The notes beneath the pieces are model-generated. The model saw only the letters and a program-made list of their open reading frames with translations. It was not told the DNA's origin and ran no database searches. Shown in pieces: positions 26,263 to 34,881 of a DNA stretch of 64,000 nucleotides; the first letter of the stretch is position 1; each line of letters opens with the position of its first letter. This DNA comes from DLAJ01 sp964655525 (GTDB lineage Bacteria; Bacillota; Clostridia; Lachnospirales; Lachnospiraceae), in NCBI GenBank assembly GCA_964655525.1, contig CAZZNE010000001.1, positions 248,001-312,000 on the forward strand, written 5' to 3'. Made by a program: the position numbers and the translations under genes.

Positions 26263-27000
26263 ATGAGAATCCATAGTTGGGATACGGTACAGGATTTTTT
26301 TGACGCGCTGAATGCTGGAAATGTCAGATATGTCGTGATTTCACATGGCGATCTATCCAGCATTGTTCAAAAGTATGAAGATACGGAAAAAGCGGGTCAA
26401 ATTGGATATTGGGATATCGATATTTTATGTGAGGACGTTACGGGATTCATAGAGACTTCAAAGATTATTCGGAAAATGATACCTGAGGATGATATTCATT
26501 TTGTAACATTTATTTCAGAGAAAGCGATTCCTGTCGATTTGCGTCATCAGGGTGATAATTACTATGATTTTTCTTGGGAAATAGATATTTTAGACAGACG
26601 CAGAATGGCGGATAACGGAAACTGGTATGTGATGTCGGAGGAAGATTATTATTATACGTTGGTCTATCATGCCATCCTTCAGAAAAGGGAAGTGGATCCG
26701 CAATATATAGACAAACTAAATACGATGGCGAAAAAATCAGGCCTCTGTGCAGGAAATAAGGAAACCCATTTGAAAAATCTGAATCATTATATGAAACAGA
26801 GGGGATATCGGTATGTCCAGCCGGATGATGCTTCTGTTCCGTTCCAGTGGAAATATGTGGATCGCGCACAAAGAAGATTGTCCAAGAAGGCAACCGGCGT
26901 TGTGAAAAGCGGAAAAATATGCAAATTCATTTGGGGGGGAGGTATATCATTTATCTCAAAAATTGGGCTGGTATCCGTATCTGAAAGAATGGCAGTATAA
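26263..27000 (+). pseudogene. Nucleotidyltransferase-like protein, reading frame broken at a G7 tract
   Basis: Residues 1-220 read as a nucleotidyltransferase-like domain of an uncharacterised family: YWDIDILCEDV and IPVDLRHQG supply Asp pairs, followed by NYYDFSWEIDIL. At codon about 224 the sequence enters seven G (26933-26939) and continues as a hydrophobic tail that stops at 27000. Dropping one G continues in another frame with a plausible sequence (YHLSQKLGWYPYLKEWQYKA) to a stop at 27046, and a second one-base shift near the A5 run at about 27021-27025 would join the next gene. I read this as one original protein of about 440 residues now in pieces, unless these are assembly errors. Confidence 0.6.
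26933..26939 (+). repeat. Poly-G tract (G7) at the nucleotidyltransferase-like frameshift
   Basis: Seven G in the coding region; six G would leave the frame open for a further 35 codons with a credible protein sequence. Confidence 0.85.
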
Positions 27001-27017
27001 GGCGATTCGGAATACGT

Positions 27018-27590
27018 ATGATGCAAAAACAGGAAGCATGGATTAACAGTCTGATGTTCCGCTGGATGCGCGACGGAGAGTATCTGTTGACGAAAGAGAA
27101 CTATATGGATTATCTGGAGGAAGAGCGGGAATTCTATACGGGATTTGATTATGAGTCGTTGAATGGGCAGGATGACTACGAATGCGATTATTATGCGGCC
27201 GCATTATTGAATCGGGAATTGTGCGGCGTGGAACCATTGAACCTCACAGAGCTTTTTGCAGGTGACGTAGAAGAAGACATTCTCATAGATGGTTTGCGTG
27301 TGTCGATACAGGATGTTGATGATTACAAATATCTGGTATTCTATGGCAGAAATATGGGAGACGGACAGATTTCAGTACAGGTATGCGATGCACAAGGGGA
27401 GATTGTGGCAGAGCTTGCAGAGGAGGATGTTTGCTATGCGGATCAGGAGTGGCACCAATATCTGCTGGATATTTCAAACGTAAGAGGCGACGTCACAATC
27501 TGTTTTGGCAGTAGGATTACATACGGGGAATATCTGCCGGATGGCGAGGCGTCATCGGATGTGGCGCTGAGAGATCTCTATTTATATTAG
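27018..27590 (+). CDS. Fragment with a C-terminal carbohydrate-binding-like beta domain
   Basis: 190 residues. The first 75 (MRDGEYLLTKENYMDYLEE, then FYTGFDYESLNGQDDYE) are acidic and helical. The last 110 show alternating strands with DQEWHQYLLDISNVRGDV, the pattern typical of a jelly-roll sugar-binding domain. ATG 27018 has no proper ribosome site and lies inside the disturbed end of the upstream gene, so I think it is the 3' part of that gene rather than an independent one. Whether it is translated is doubtful. Confidence 0.5.
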   Translation: MMQKQEAWINSLMFRWMRDGEYLLTKENYMDYLEEEREFYTGFDYESLNGQDDYECDYYAAALLNRELCGVEPLNLTELFAGDVEEDILIDGLRVSIQDVDDYKYLVFYGRNMGDGQISVQVCDAQGEIVAELAEEDVCYADQEWHQYLLDISNVRGDVTICFGSRITYGEYLPDGEASSDVALRDLYLY

Positions 27591-27651
27591 CGGCGGCATG
27601 CAGGAGAAAGACGGAAGAAATCGGATAAGGAGTATCATAAGGGGATAACGG

Positions 27652-29217
27652 ATGACAGAATTGAAATATCCATTTAATCTGATAACTCAATATGTGATTG
27701 ATAACTACCAGATAGACATGGAGCGGTCTTACGAGATTTGTGAGGTTCCTGCAAGAGAACTGTTTACATATGACCGCTTTGATTTTATGGCAAAGTGGAT
27801 GTATATCGATGCAAAGGAAAAGGGACTGACAACAGGGTGTGCTTTTCGGGTGTATTATGATAATATTAATGCTTTTTCCTGTGGGCGCTTTTTGGAACCC
27901 GGTACGGATGAGAAAAATTCGTTTGAGAAATATACAGAGGATTTGAATCGTTTGATCGAGGAAATGAAAGAAACAGGATTTGATGCATCCAAGTCACTGA
28001 TCCCTCTTGGAGCGGACGACACTGTGGTAGATGGATCCCACAGGGTATGCACGGCGGCATACTATGATAAGAAGGTTACAGTAATCCGGTTCCCGGAGCT
28101 AAGGCGGAACAACGATTATGACTATGTGTTTTTCCGCAGATATCTGATGAGCGATGTGAGCATGGGATATATGGCAATACAATACGCGCATTTGAAGGAC
28201 AACTGTTACATGGCGTGTATATGGCCGAAGGCAGATAGGAACAGGCTGGATGAAGTAGAGAGCAAGCTTAAAAGCGTTGGCCATATTGTGTATGCGCAGG
28301 ATGTGTATTTGACCTATCAGGGCATATGTAACCTGATGACACAGATATATGGTCATCAGGCATGGACAGGCAGTATAGAGAATCATTTTAGCGGCGTGAA
28401 GGGAAAAGCGGATGCGTGCTATAGGAAGAACCAACCGGTCAAAACGTACTTGTTTGAAGCGCCCGATATGGATTCGGTAGTAGAGATCAAGAGGCAGATC
28501 AGAGAGATTTTTCAGATAGAGAATCATTCGATCCACATCTCCGATAATCGGAATGAGACGATAGACATGGCGGAATTGCTGTATAATCGCAATTCGGTTG
28601 ACTTTATGAACAGGGCAGATCCTTACAGATACAGCGGGGTATATCATAAGATCAGAGAGTTAAAAGAGCTGATCGAGAAAAACGGGTATGATCAATCCGG
28701 ATTTATCATAGATTCTGGTGCTGTTTTGGAGGTGTGCGGACTGCGTCAGGCAGGAGATTTAGATTTCCTCGCAGATTATGCGGATGAAGTGGAAAGCGGG
28801 ATTGAGGGAGTGGAGGATCACAGAAGCCAGCTGCCTTATTATAATATTGCGCTTCCGGATATGCTTTATAACCCGGAGAATTATTTCTATTTCGAAGGAA
28901 TGAAGTTCATTACGCCGCAAAGGTTAGTCGAGACGAAGAGCAATCGCGGAGGAGTTAAGGATATCAGGGATGTTAAAATGCTGAGAAAATTTATGAGTAA
29001 GAGGCTCGGCATACCGAAAGCATATCGCTTTGAAACGATTGACATGATTCATCGGTATCAGATTGCGCATGATCATTATAGACAAGGGGGATATAACTAT
29101 GCGCAGTATAGAGACAGTATAAAAAGAAATAGTGTAATTAGAAATTGGGCGTGGAGAGCAGTATCAATCATCAAGAGACCTTTGAATGAGATATGGCGTC
29201 GTTTGCAGTCAAATTAG
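27652..29217 (+). CDS. ParB/Srx-fold plus nucleotidyltransferase-like two-domain protein
   Basis: 521 residues. Around 120-150 the sequence LIPLGADDTVVDGSHRVCTAAYY has the DG-x-HR-x-x-AA motif of ParB/sulfiredoxin-type domains (key part VVDGSHRVCTAA). Near 345-370, FIIDSGAVLEVCG and AGDLDFLADYAD fit a nucleotidyltransferase G-S/x-D-x-D site. Between them is a helical segment. Similar two-domain proteins occur in surface-glycan clusters but their reaction is not known to me; an NTP-dependent transfer of phosphate or a nucleotide to a glycan is one option. It shares the nucleotidyltransferase theme with the broken gene just upstream. ATG 27652; its end overlaps the region of the next gene's possible GTG start at 29193. 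Confidence 0.55.
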   Translation: MTELKYPFNLITQYVIDNYQIDMERSYEICEVPARELFTYDRFDFMAKWMYIDAKEKGLTTGCAFRVYYDNINAFSCGRFLEPGTDEKNSFEKYTEDLNRLIEEMKETGFDASKSLIPLGADDTVVDGSHRVCTAAYYDKKVTVIRFPELRRNNDYDYVFFRRYLMSDVSMGYMAIQYAHLKDNCYMACIWPKADRNRLDEVESKLKSVGHIVYAQDVYLTYQGICNLMTQIYGHQAWTGSIENHFSGVKGKADACYRKNQPVKTYLFEAPDMDSVVEIKRQIREIFQIENHSIHISDNRNETIDMAELLYNRNSVDFMNRADPYRYSGVYHKIRELKELIEKNGYDQSGFIIDSGAVLEVCGLRQAGDLDFLADYADEVESGIEGVEDHRSQLPYYNIALPDMLYNPENYFYFEGMKFITPQRLVETKSNRGGVKDIRDVKMLRKFMSKRLGIPKAYRFETIDMIHRYQIAHDHYRQGGYNYAQYRDSIKRNSVIRNWAWRAVSIIKRPLNEIWRRLQSN

Positions 29218-29243
29218 AAAGCAAAGTGGAAGAGGTGTTTCGT

Positions 29244-30869
29244 ATGACGGAAAGGAAGAGTGTGTCTAAATGGATATGGCTGGTTGTGTGTGCTGCTATG
29301 GTTGTTGTGGGAGCGATATACTATTTGAGCATTCTTCATGCATTTGTGCCAAATGCAGAAGATCTGGCAACCACACAGCGATGGTATCTGATGCTGAAAC
29401 ACGGACAGCCCTATCATCATAATAATATTGTTTTTGATCTGGTTTCCTGTTTATCGGTACTGATGGGCGGAATGTCCTATTTTTCTATCAGACTGGAATT
29501 TACGTTATTTTACGCAATCGTATTGGGGCTCAGCTTATATCTTTCCGTGCAAGGGAAGAAAGGAGAAAAGCGTTGGTTTTTGCTGCCATTATGGGGCTTT
29601 TTTATGATATTGATCCATACGGTGCAGGATGGTTCAAAATTTACAATGGTATATGATGATACGGATTTGATCAGACAGTTCCCATATAACTACCATATTA
29701 TACCGCTTATTTTTGCGCTGATCAGTTTGATCGTGCTGCAATGCTATTTGGGCACAAATGAGAAGAAAAAGAAAAATATTGGAGGGTTGATTGGGATCAT
29801 CGTAGTAATCTATGCGCTATTGTTCACGGATTTGGTCTATTATATTATATTTGTGATTCCGTTTGTGATCGTGCTGGCACTAAGAGGATTATACAATGAT
29901 AAAACGAAAAAATATATGCTGCCTTTGCTGGCGACATTTGTTGGAATGATGTTACTAACGCGTATATTACCGGGAGATTTGTTCGAAAGGTTGTGGAGCA
30001 GCGCCACTCTCGGCACCTCATACGGAGCGATTTATGGGCAAAGCGACTGGCTGAATCTGGATAATCTCTTTTTACATGTTACGAATTATATAAAAACAAT
30101 CATGCTGCTTTTTAATATGGATCTTTCTGATCGTCCCCTGATCAGTTTTTACTCCGTTCTTTATGTGGTGCGGATCGCATTGGTAACCATTGGATACTTC
30201 ATTGTTGCTAGGATTATCGCATGCAGTGTGAAAGGAAAAGCGAAGCAGAACGGATATGACATGATCGATGAGATTCTGGCATGGGGATTTGTGACGTTAT
30301 CCTGCGCATTTATTTTTACAAGAAATGCATTATATCGGGATCTTATCAGATATTATGCTGCATTTGTCCCAATTCTGACAATTTTGCTGTGCAGACACAT
30401 CGGCGGATTCATGAGAAAATTCCTGCCGGTTTTGGAAGCCATGAAGCAGAAAAGATTTTATTTTGCCGGAATCATGGGAGCCCTGTGTATCTGTCAGATA
30501 GAGCCGGTCTGGCTTTATAAGGTGGAGGACGGCTATCAGGATGACTGTGAGGCAGCAATCGCATATCTTAGGGAGTGGGGAGCGGAAACCGACGGTTATG
30601 CGGTTGCCCCATATTGGCTATATGCACGCTTATCGGCAATGACGGAGGGAGAAATTCTTTTTTATGATAGCGAGGGGACAGTGAAGCAGCTTTATGGGGA
30701 GGATGCTGTTGTCAAGTATATGGTTGTCGGATGGGATGACAAAGGATTGCTGACTTTTGGATTGAATCATATTGCATATGGAAGTTATGAGGAAATGTGT
30801 GAAAAATATAAAGCGCCTCTCCGGGCGGTGGATTTGGATTATATTTATGTGTGTGAATTTAAAGAATAA
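29244..30869 (+). CDS. Polytopic membrane protein, possibly a lipid-linked-sugar glycosyltransferase (copy 2)
   Basis: 541 residues from ATG 29244 (AGAGGTG upstream; the frame also opens at GTG 29193, inside the previous gene). Nearly colinear with the protein at 10874: FVPNAEDLATTQRWY, YDDTDLIRQFPYNYH, LTRILPGDLF, DLSDRPLISFYSVL and TRNALYRDLIRYY are all kept. As in copy 1, about ten to twelve helices and a soluble C-terminal tail containing TDGYAVAPYWLYARL. The pair flanks the 12.5-29 kb block as direct repeats. Both look intact, so they may act on different acceptors. Confidence 0.6.
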   Translation: MTERKSVSKWIWLVVCAAMVVVGAIYYLSILHAFVPNAEDLATTQRWYLMLKHGQPYHHNNIVFDLVSCLSVLMGGMSYFSIRLEFTLFYAIVLGLSLYLSVQGKKGEKRWFLLPLWGFFMILIHTVQDGSKFTMVYDDTDLIRQFPYNYHIIPLIFALISLIVLQCYLGTNEKKKKNIGGLIGIIVVIYALLFTDLVYYIIFVIPFVIVLALRGLYNDKTKKYMLPLLATFVGMMLLTRILPGDLFERLWSSATLGTSYGAIYGQSDWLNLDNLFLHVTNYIKTIMLLFNMDLSDRPLISFYSVLYVVRIALVTIGYFIVARIIACSVKGKAKQNGYDMIDEILAWGFVTLSCAFIFTRNALYRDLIRYYAAFVPILTILLCRHIGGFMRKFLPVLEAMKQKRFYFAGIMGALCICQIEPVWLYKVEDGYQDDCEAAIAYLREWGAETDGYAVAPYWLYARLSAMTEGEILFYDSEGTVKQLYGEDAVVKYMVVGWDDKGLLTFGLNHIAYGSYEEMCEKYKAPLRAVDLDYIYVCEFKE

Positions 30870-30995
30870 AGGATGGGAATGAGCATGAAATAGGTTATGA
30901 GGGAAATTGGATAGGAGGATGAGCCGAGGAGAACGGCACTTGCGATAACATGGCGGTCATGATACAATGTACAGAGGTATACTGAAAAGTGATTT

Positions 30996-31025
30996 TTGAC
31001 AGAATGAGGAAAAAATTTGTATCAA
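30996..31025 (+). promoter_or_regulatory. Possible promoter before the first PglK-like exporter
   Basis: TTGACA at 30996-31001, 18-base spacer, TATCAA at 31020-31025; the -10 is weak. It lies in a 294-base gap (30870-31163) in which I see no gene, so an internal transcription start here is reasonable. Confidence 0.4.
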
Positions 31026-31163
31026 TCAGGCACATTTAAGGGATAATCATACAGAAGTCGGTCGTGGCGGAATGCGAGTACCGGATATGTGAGATGGATG
31101 AAATGCGGCAGTAAGGATTGTCACAGCCTGCGATAATAATGTAAAAACAGCCGAGGAATCGTT

Positions 31164-33017
31164 ATGCAGAATGTAAAAACGCTGATTGCCATGTTCAGGC
31201 AGTTAATCTATATTTTGGATGAAAAGCAAAGGAGAAGAAGCGTGCTGCTTTTACTCCTGTTTTTAGTCACTGCATTATTGGAAACGTTAGGTGTCAGTGC
31301 GGTGATTCCGTTTATTATTGCACTCATGTCACCGGAATCTTTGATGCAATATGCAATTGTGCAGAAAGTGACGGCATATCTCGGTATCGGAAATACAAAG
31401 GGTCTGCTATTGCTGATCGCTGCAGCGGTGGTGGTCGTTTACCTTGTCAAGGACGGTATGATCCTGGTGGCAAACTATTATCAGCTTCGCTTCCGCAATG
31501 AGATGGAGCGGGATTTATCGACGTTAATGTTAAGATCCTATTTGAATCGCGACTATATGTATTTCGTCGAGACGAACAGCAGCGATATGATGCGCGGAGT
31601 GAGCGGCGATATCAGTAACGTTGCTCAGGTCATAGATGCGTTTTCCATGCTGTTTGCGGAAACACTGACCTGTGTGCTGCTAGGTGCATTTCTTGTTTAT
31701 CTTGATCCGCTGTTCGCATTAGGGCTTTTGCTTTTGGCATTGGCGACGGCGCTTCTCATGATCCTTGCATTTAAGAAGAAGAATGCGGAGTGCGGGCGGC
31801 AGTGCAGGGAGGCATTTTCTAAACGGTATCAGTATATTTATCAGCCGATCAGTGGTTATAAGGAGATCAGCGTCAGTCAAAGGAAGCAGTATTTCATTGA
31901 TCAGTTTCAAAAGGAGGCGGACAGAGCCAGCCGGTTTAATACTCAATATTTATTTATCTGTAAACTGCCTACCCGGGTGATCGAGACGGTATTTATATCG
32001 GGACTGGTGGTTTTGGTGTGCATCATGGTGGTATTTGGAAACGGAGGAGCAACCGACCAGTTTGTGACGGTACTTGGGGCAGTCGCGGTAGCGGCAGTCA
32101 GAATTTTACCTGCGATCTCCAATATTACGGCGAGCATGAACGGTCTGGTGTACAATCGTCTGTCCCTGGAAGAGGCATATCAGAATATTTCCCTTGCGCG
32201 TGCGCGGGAGGCAGAGCTTGCAGAGAAAGAGAAGAACGCGCAAACAAGGGCAGGGGAATTGTGTGAAGGGCAAAAGCAGGATACGGGATGCAGGGAACGG
32301 CGTGATGTCGTAGAATCGATCGGACAGGAAGATGGAGGCTTTCAGCGGGAATTGGCAGTACAAGGTGTTTGGTGGAAGTATCCGGAGGGAGAGCGGAATG
32401 TATTGGAGGACGCGTCCCTGGTCATTCATAAAGGGGAAGCAGTTGCGTTCATCGGGGAATCCGGCGCAGGCAAAACGACACTGGCGGACATTATTTTAGG
32501 ACTGCTTCATCCGCAAAAGGGGGAGGTTCTGTTGGACGGAACGGATATTTACTCGATACCGAAGCGGTGGGCGAAAACGATCGGGTTTGTGCCGCAGAAT
32601 GTATTTTTGATCGATGATACGGTGAGGCATAACGTTGCCTTTGGTATCTATGAGGATGAGATAGAGGACGATAAGATCATTCGTGCGTTAAAGAGCGCGC
32701 AGATCTATGATTTCATACAGGGGCTGCCGCATGGGCTTGATACGGTGGTTGGCGAGAGCGGCGTTAAATTTTCCGGCGGTCAGCGCCAAAGACTTGCGAT
32801 CGCACGGGCGCTCTATGACAATCCGGATATTCTGGTGCTTGATGAGGCAACCTCCGCGTTGGATAATGAGACAGAGAGCGCGGTCATGCAGTCGATTGAC
32901 GCATTAAAAGGGACCAAAACCCTGATCATTATTGCACACCGCCTTTCCACCATACAGAACTGTAATAAGGTGTATGAGGTGAAGGATGGGAAGGCTGTGT
33001 TGAAGGAGAGAAATTGA
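31164..33017 (+). CDS. ABC exporter, fused membrane and ATPase domains (PglK/MsbA-like), copy 1
   Basis: 617 residues. Residues 20-330 hold six helices (LLLLFLVTALLETLGVSAVI, then the usual loops); residues 400-617 are the ATPase: Walker A GESGAGKTT near 431-439, signature FSGGQRQR near 536, Walker B ILVLDEATSALD near 553-564. Between them is a charged, repetitive 50-residue linker (AREAELAEKEKNAQ...) absent from copy 2. In Campylobacter, PglK flips an undecaprenyl-linked oligosaccharide; this is the best analogue. It opens the unit that continues through the ATPase/nuclease pair. Confidence 0.85.
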   Translation: MQNVKTLIAMFRQLIYILDEKQRRRSVLLLLLFLVTALLETLGVSAVIPFIIALMSPESLMQYAIVQKVTAYLGIGNTKGLLLLIAAAVVVVYLVKDGMILVANYYQLRFRNEMERDLSTLMLRSYLNRDYMYFVETNSSDMMRGVSGDISNVAQVIDAFSMLFAETLTCVLLGAFLVYLDPLFALGLLLLALATALLMILAFKKKNAECGRQCREAFSKRYQYIYQPISGYKEISVSQRKQYFIDQFQKEADRASRFNTQYLFICKLPTRVIETVFISGLVVLVCIMVVFGNGGATDQFVTVLGAVAVAAVRILPAISNITASMNGLVYNRLSLEEAYQNISLARAREAELAEKEKNAQTRAGELCEGQKQDTGCRERRDVVESIGQEDGGFQRELAVQGVWWKYPEGERNVLEDASLVIHKGEAVAFIGESGAGKTTLADIILGLLHPQKGEVLLDGTDIYSIPKRWAKTIGFVPQNVFLIDDTVRHNVAFGIYEDEIEDDKIIRALKSAQIYDFIQGLPHGLDTVVGESGVKFSGGQRQRLAIARALYDNPDILVLDEATSALDNETESAVMQSIDALKGTKTLIIIAHRLSTIQNCNKVYEVKDGKAVLKERN

Positions 33018-33050
33018 TCGTAATCGGAAAGCGGAAAGGTGTAAAAATCT

Positions 33051-34376
33051 ATGAGCGTTTTGGAAATAAGCAAGTTTGGACCTATAGATAAATTAAAAAT
33101 GGATGTAAATAAGAATCTGAATATTGTAATCGGGCCGCAGGCATCGGGAAAAAGTACAATCGGAAAGGTTTTGTACTTTTGTAAGAAGATTCGGGATTAT
33201 TATATCGATTTTATACTTCAGGATACCATTTTTATACAGACACATCCTAATGAATTATATATTAATTTCTTAAAGTATATACGGAAAAATTTCATGGGGT
33301 GCTTTGGTACAACAAAGCATATGGAGTCGTTTGTCATTTCATATTCTTATGATAAGAGTGGTACCTTAACAATCAGCTTAAGGGAAGGATATGCTTTTTT
33401 CAAATTTGCATACAAGATGGAAAACGAAATAAAATCTTCTCTTTTGGCGGCCTATGAGATTTATAAAGGGCATCGTTTGCAGAATGAGATGGACTATGTT
33501 GCTAATTTCAACAGCAGGATGCAGCTAAAAACCGAGATAAAATCTCATTTTACCCAACTGGCATATCAAATTTTCGGAACGGATGAAGATGTCATTTATA
33601 TTCCGGCAGGACGGAGTCTGTTATCGGTGTTATCCGATCAGCTTGATGCGATTGATATTTCCATATTGGATTTACCAATGAAAGAATTTATAGAAAGAAT
33701 TCGCGCCACAAGAACTCGTTTTGGTACAAAAATAGACGGTGTGGTAGTTGACTATTTGAAAACAGTTCAAGGTCAGATTAAGAATACGGATATCAATTTG
33801 GCTAAGGAACTGATAAAGAATATTTTGAAAGCAGAATATGTAAATGATACGGATGGTGAAAAGCTGTACTTCGATGATTCACGCTGGGTAAAGCTGATTT
33901 ATGGATCCTCCGGTCAGCAGGAGTCGCTTTGGATATTACTGTTATTATTTGTCGTAATATTGGAGAATAAGAAAGCGTTTATTATTTTGGAGGAGCCGGA
34001 GGCACATTTATATCCGATTGCACAAAGATATATTGTGGAGCTGATTGCCCTGACGATCAATTCCAGCGGGAGTAATTTTTTTGTTACAACGCATAGCCCT
34101 TATGTGATGTCTTCGACAAATCTGCTGATTCAGTCGGCAATCGTAGAAAATCAGGCAATACTTAAAAATGAAGAGCCTGTTGTGAAAAAACAGTTTCGGA
34201 TTTCTCCGCAGAAAGTGGCATCCTACAAAATTATGGAAACGACTGCTTTTGAATTGAAAAATATTGTGGATAGATCGTCAGGCATGATAGAGTCAACGGA
34301 GATTGATACGATTTCCGAATGGATTAACTCTGATACGGAGAAACTTGACGAATTGGAGATAAAGTATGGTCTGTGA
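33051..34376 (+). CDS. AAA/ABC-type ATPase (OLD/SMC-like), first gene of a putative two-gene system
   Basis: 441 residues. Walker A GPQASGKST at 28-36; an ABC-like signature SSGQQESL near 284-291; Walker B with FIILEEPEAHLYP near 309-321; and an H-loop in VTTHSPYVMSS near 343-353. The order and the EEPEAHL-D loop are those of OLD-type and RecF-like ATPases used in many phage-defence systems. There are no membrane segments and no similarity to glycan exporters. It starts 33 bases after the PglK-like exporter and overlaps the next gene by 11 bases, so the two are coupled. I infer an ATPase that governs the small partner protein. Confidence 0.75.
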   Translation: MSVLEISKFGPIDKLKMDVNKNLNIVIGPQASGKSTIGKVLYFCKKIRDYYIDFILQDTIFIQTHPNELYINFLKYIRKNFMGCFGTTKHMESFVISYSYDKSGTLTISLREGYAFFKFAYKMENEIKSSLLAAYEIYKGHRLQNEMDYVANFNSRMQLKTEIKSHFTQLAYQIFGTDEDVIYIPAGRSLLSVLSDQLDAIDISILDLPMKEFIERIRATRTRFGTKIDGVVVDYLKTVQGQIKNTDINLAKELIKNILKAEYVNDTDGEKLYFDDSRWVKLIYGSSGQQESLWILLLLFVVILENKKAFIILEEPEAHLYPIAQRYIVELIALTINSSGSNFFVTTHSPYVMSSTNLLIQSAIVENQAILKNEEPVVKKQFRISPQKVASYKIMETTAFELKNIVDRSSGMIESTEIDTISEWINSDTEKLDELEIKYGL

Positions 34377-34872
34377 AAAGCTACATGAGTGCAAGCAGAA
34401 GGAATGTTTGTGTGAGAGAAAAGCGGAGTGTATTGTATATCGTGATAGGCGCAGAAAAGCAGTGTGTGAAGAGAATGGGAAAAGATATGAGCTTGTAAAT
34501 GACAAGGAATGTCCCGTTACCTTATATCATGTGGATGGCGGGATGATTGAGAATGAACAGGGAATACCGAAATGTGACTATCTATATACCATAAGCGACG
34601 AAGAATGTCCCACAGCGATTTTTGTAGAATTGAAAGGGACGGATATCCCGCATGCGATAGCACAGATCCGGGCGTCGATCGGACGATATGGAGGAGTACT
34701 TAAAAGCAGAATATTCGCAAGAATCATCTGTAAATCCGTCCCGCGCCTGTATAATGATCCATCCATCAGAAATCTGAAAAAAGAGTTGAGGAGTAAGTAT
34801 CAGGGTGGAATGGTTGTAACGGAAAAGAATTGGGTAGACGTTTATTCAAAATTAGGACAAAGGGTGGAATAG
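34366..34872 (+). CDS. Small PD-(D/E)XK nuclease-like partner protein, Cys-rich N-terminus
   Basis: 168 residues. D71 in KCDYLY followed by E88 and K90 in FVELKGTD, then H96 and Q100, reproduces the spacing of a PD-(D/E)XK nuclease core (D...ExK...Q). The first 49 residues hold seven Cys (3, 9, 14, 16, 22, 34, 49), with more at 70 and 81, suggesting a bound metal. The gene overlaps the ATPase gene by 11 bases and so is its partner. The product could cleave DNA under control of the ATPase. An alternative is a structural, inactive fold. The GT8-like gene follows after only nine bases. Confidence 0.55.
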   Translation: MVCEKLHECKQKECLCERKAECIVYRDRRRKAVCEENGKRYELVNDKECPVTLYHVDGGMIENEQGIPKCDYLYTISDEECPTAIFVELKGTDIPHAIAQIRASIGRYGGVLKSRIFARIICKSVPRLYNDPSIRNLKKELRSKYQGGMVVTEKNWVDVYSKLGQRVE

Positions 34873-34881
34873 GAGCGTTAT

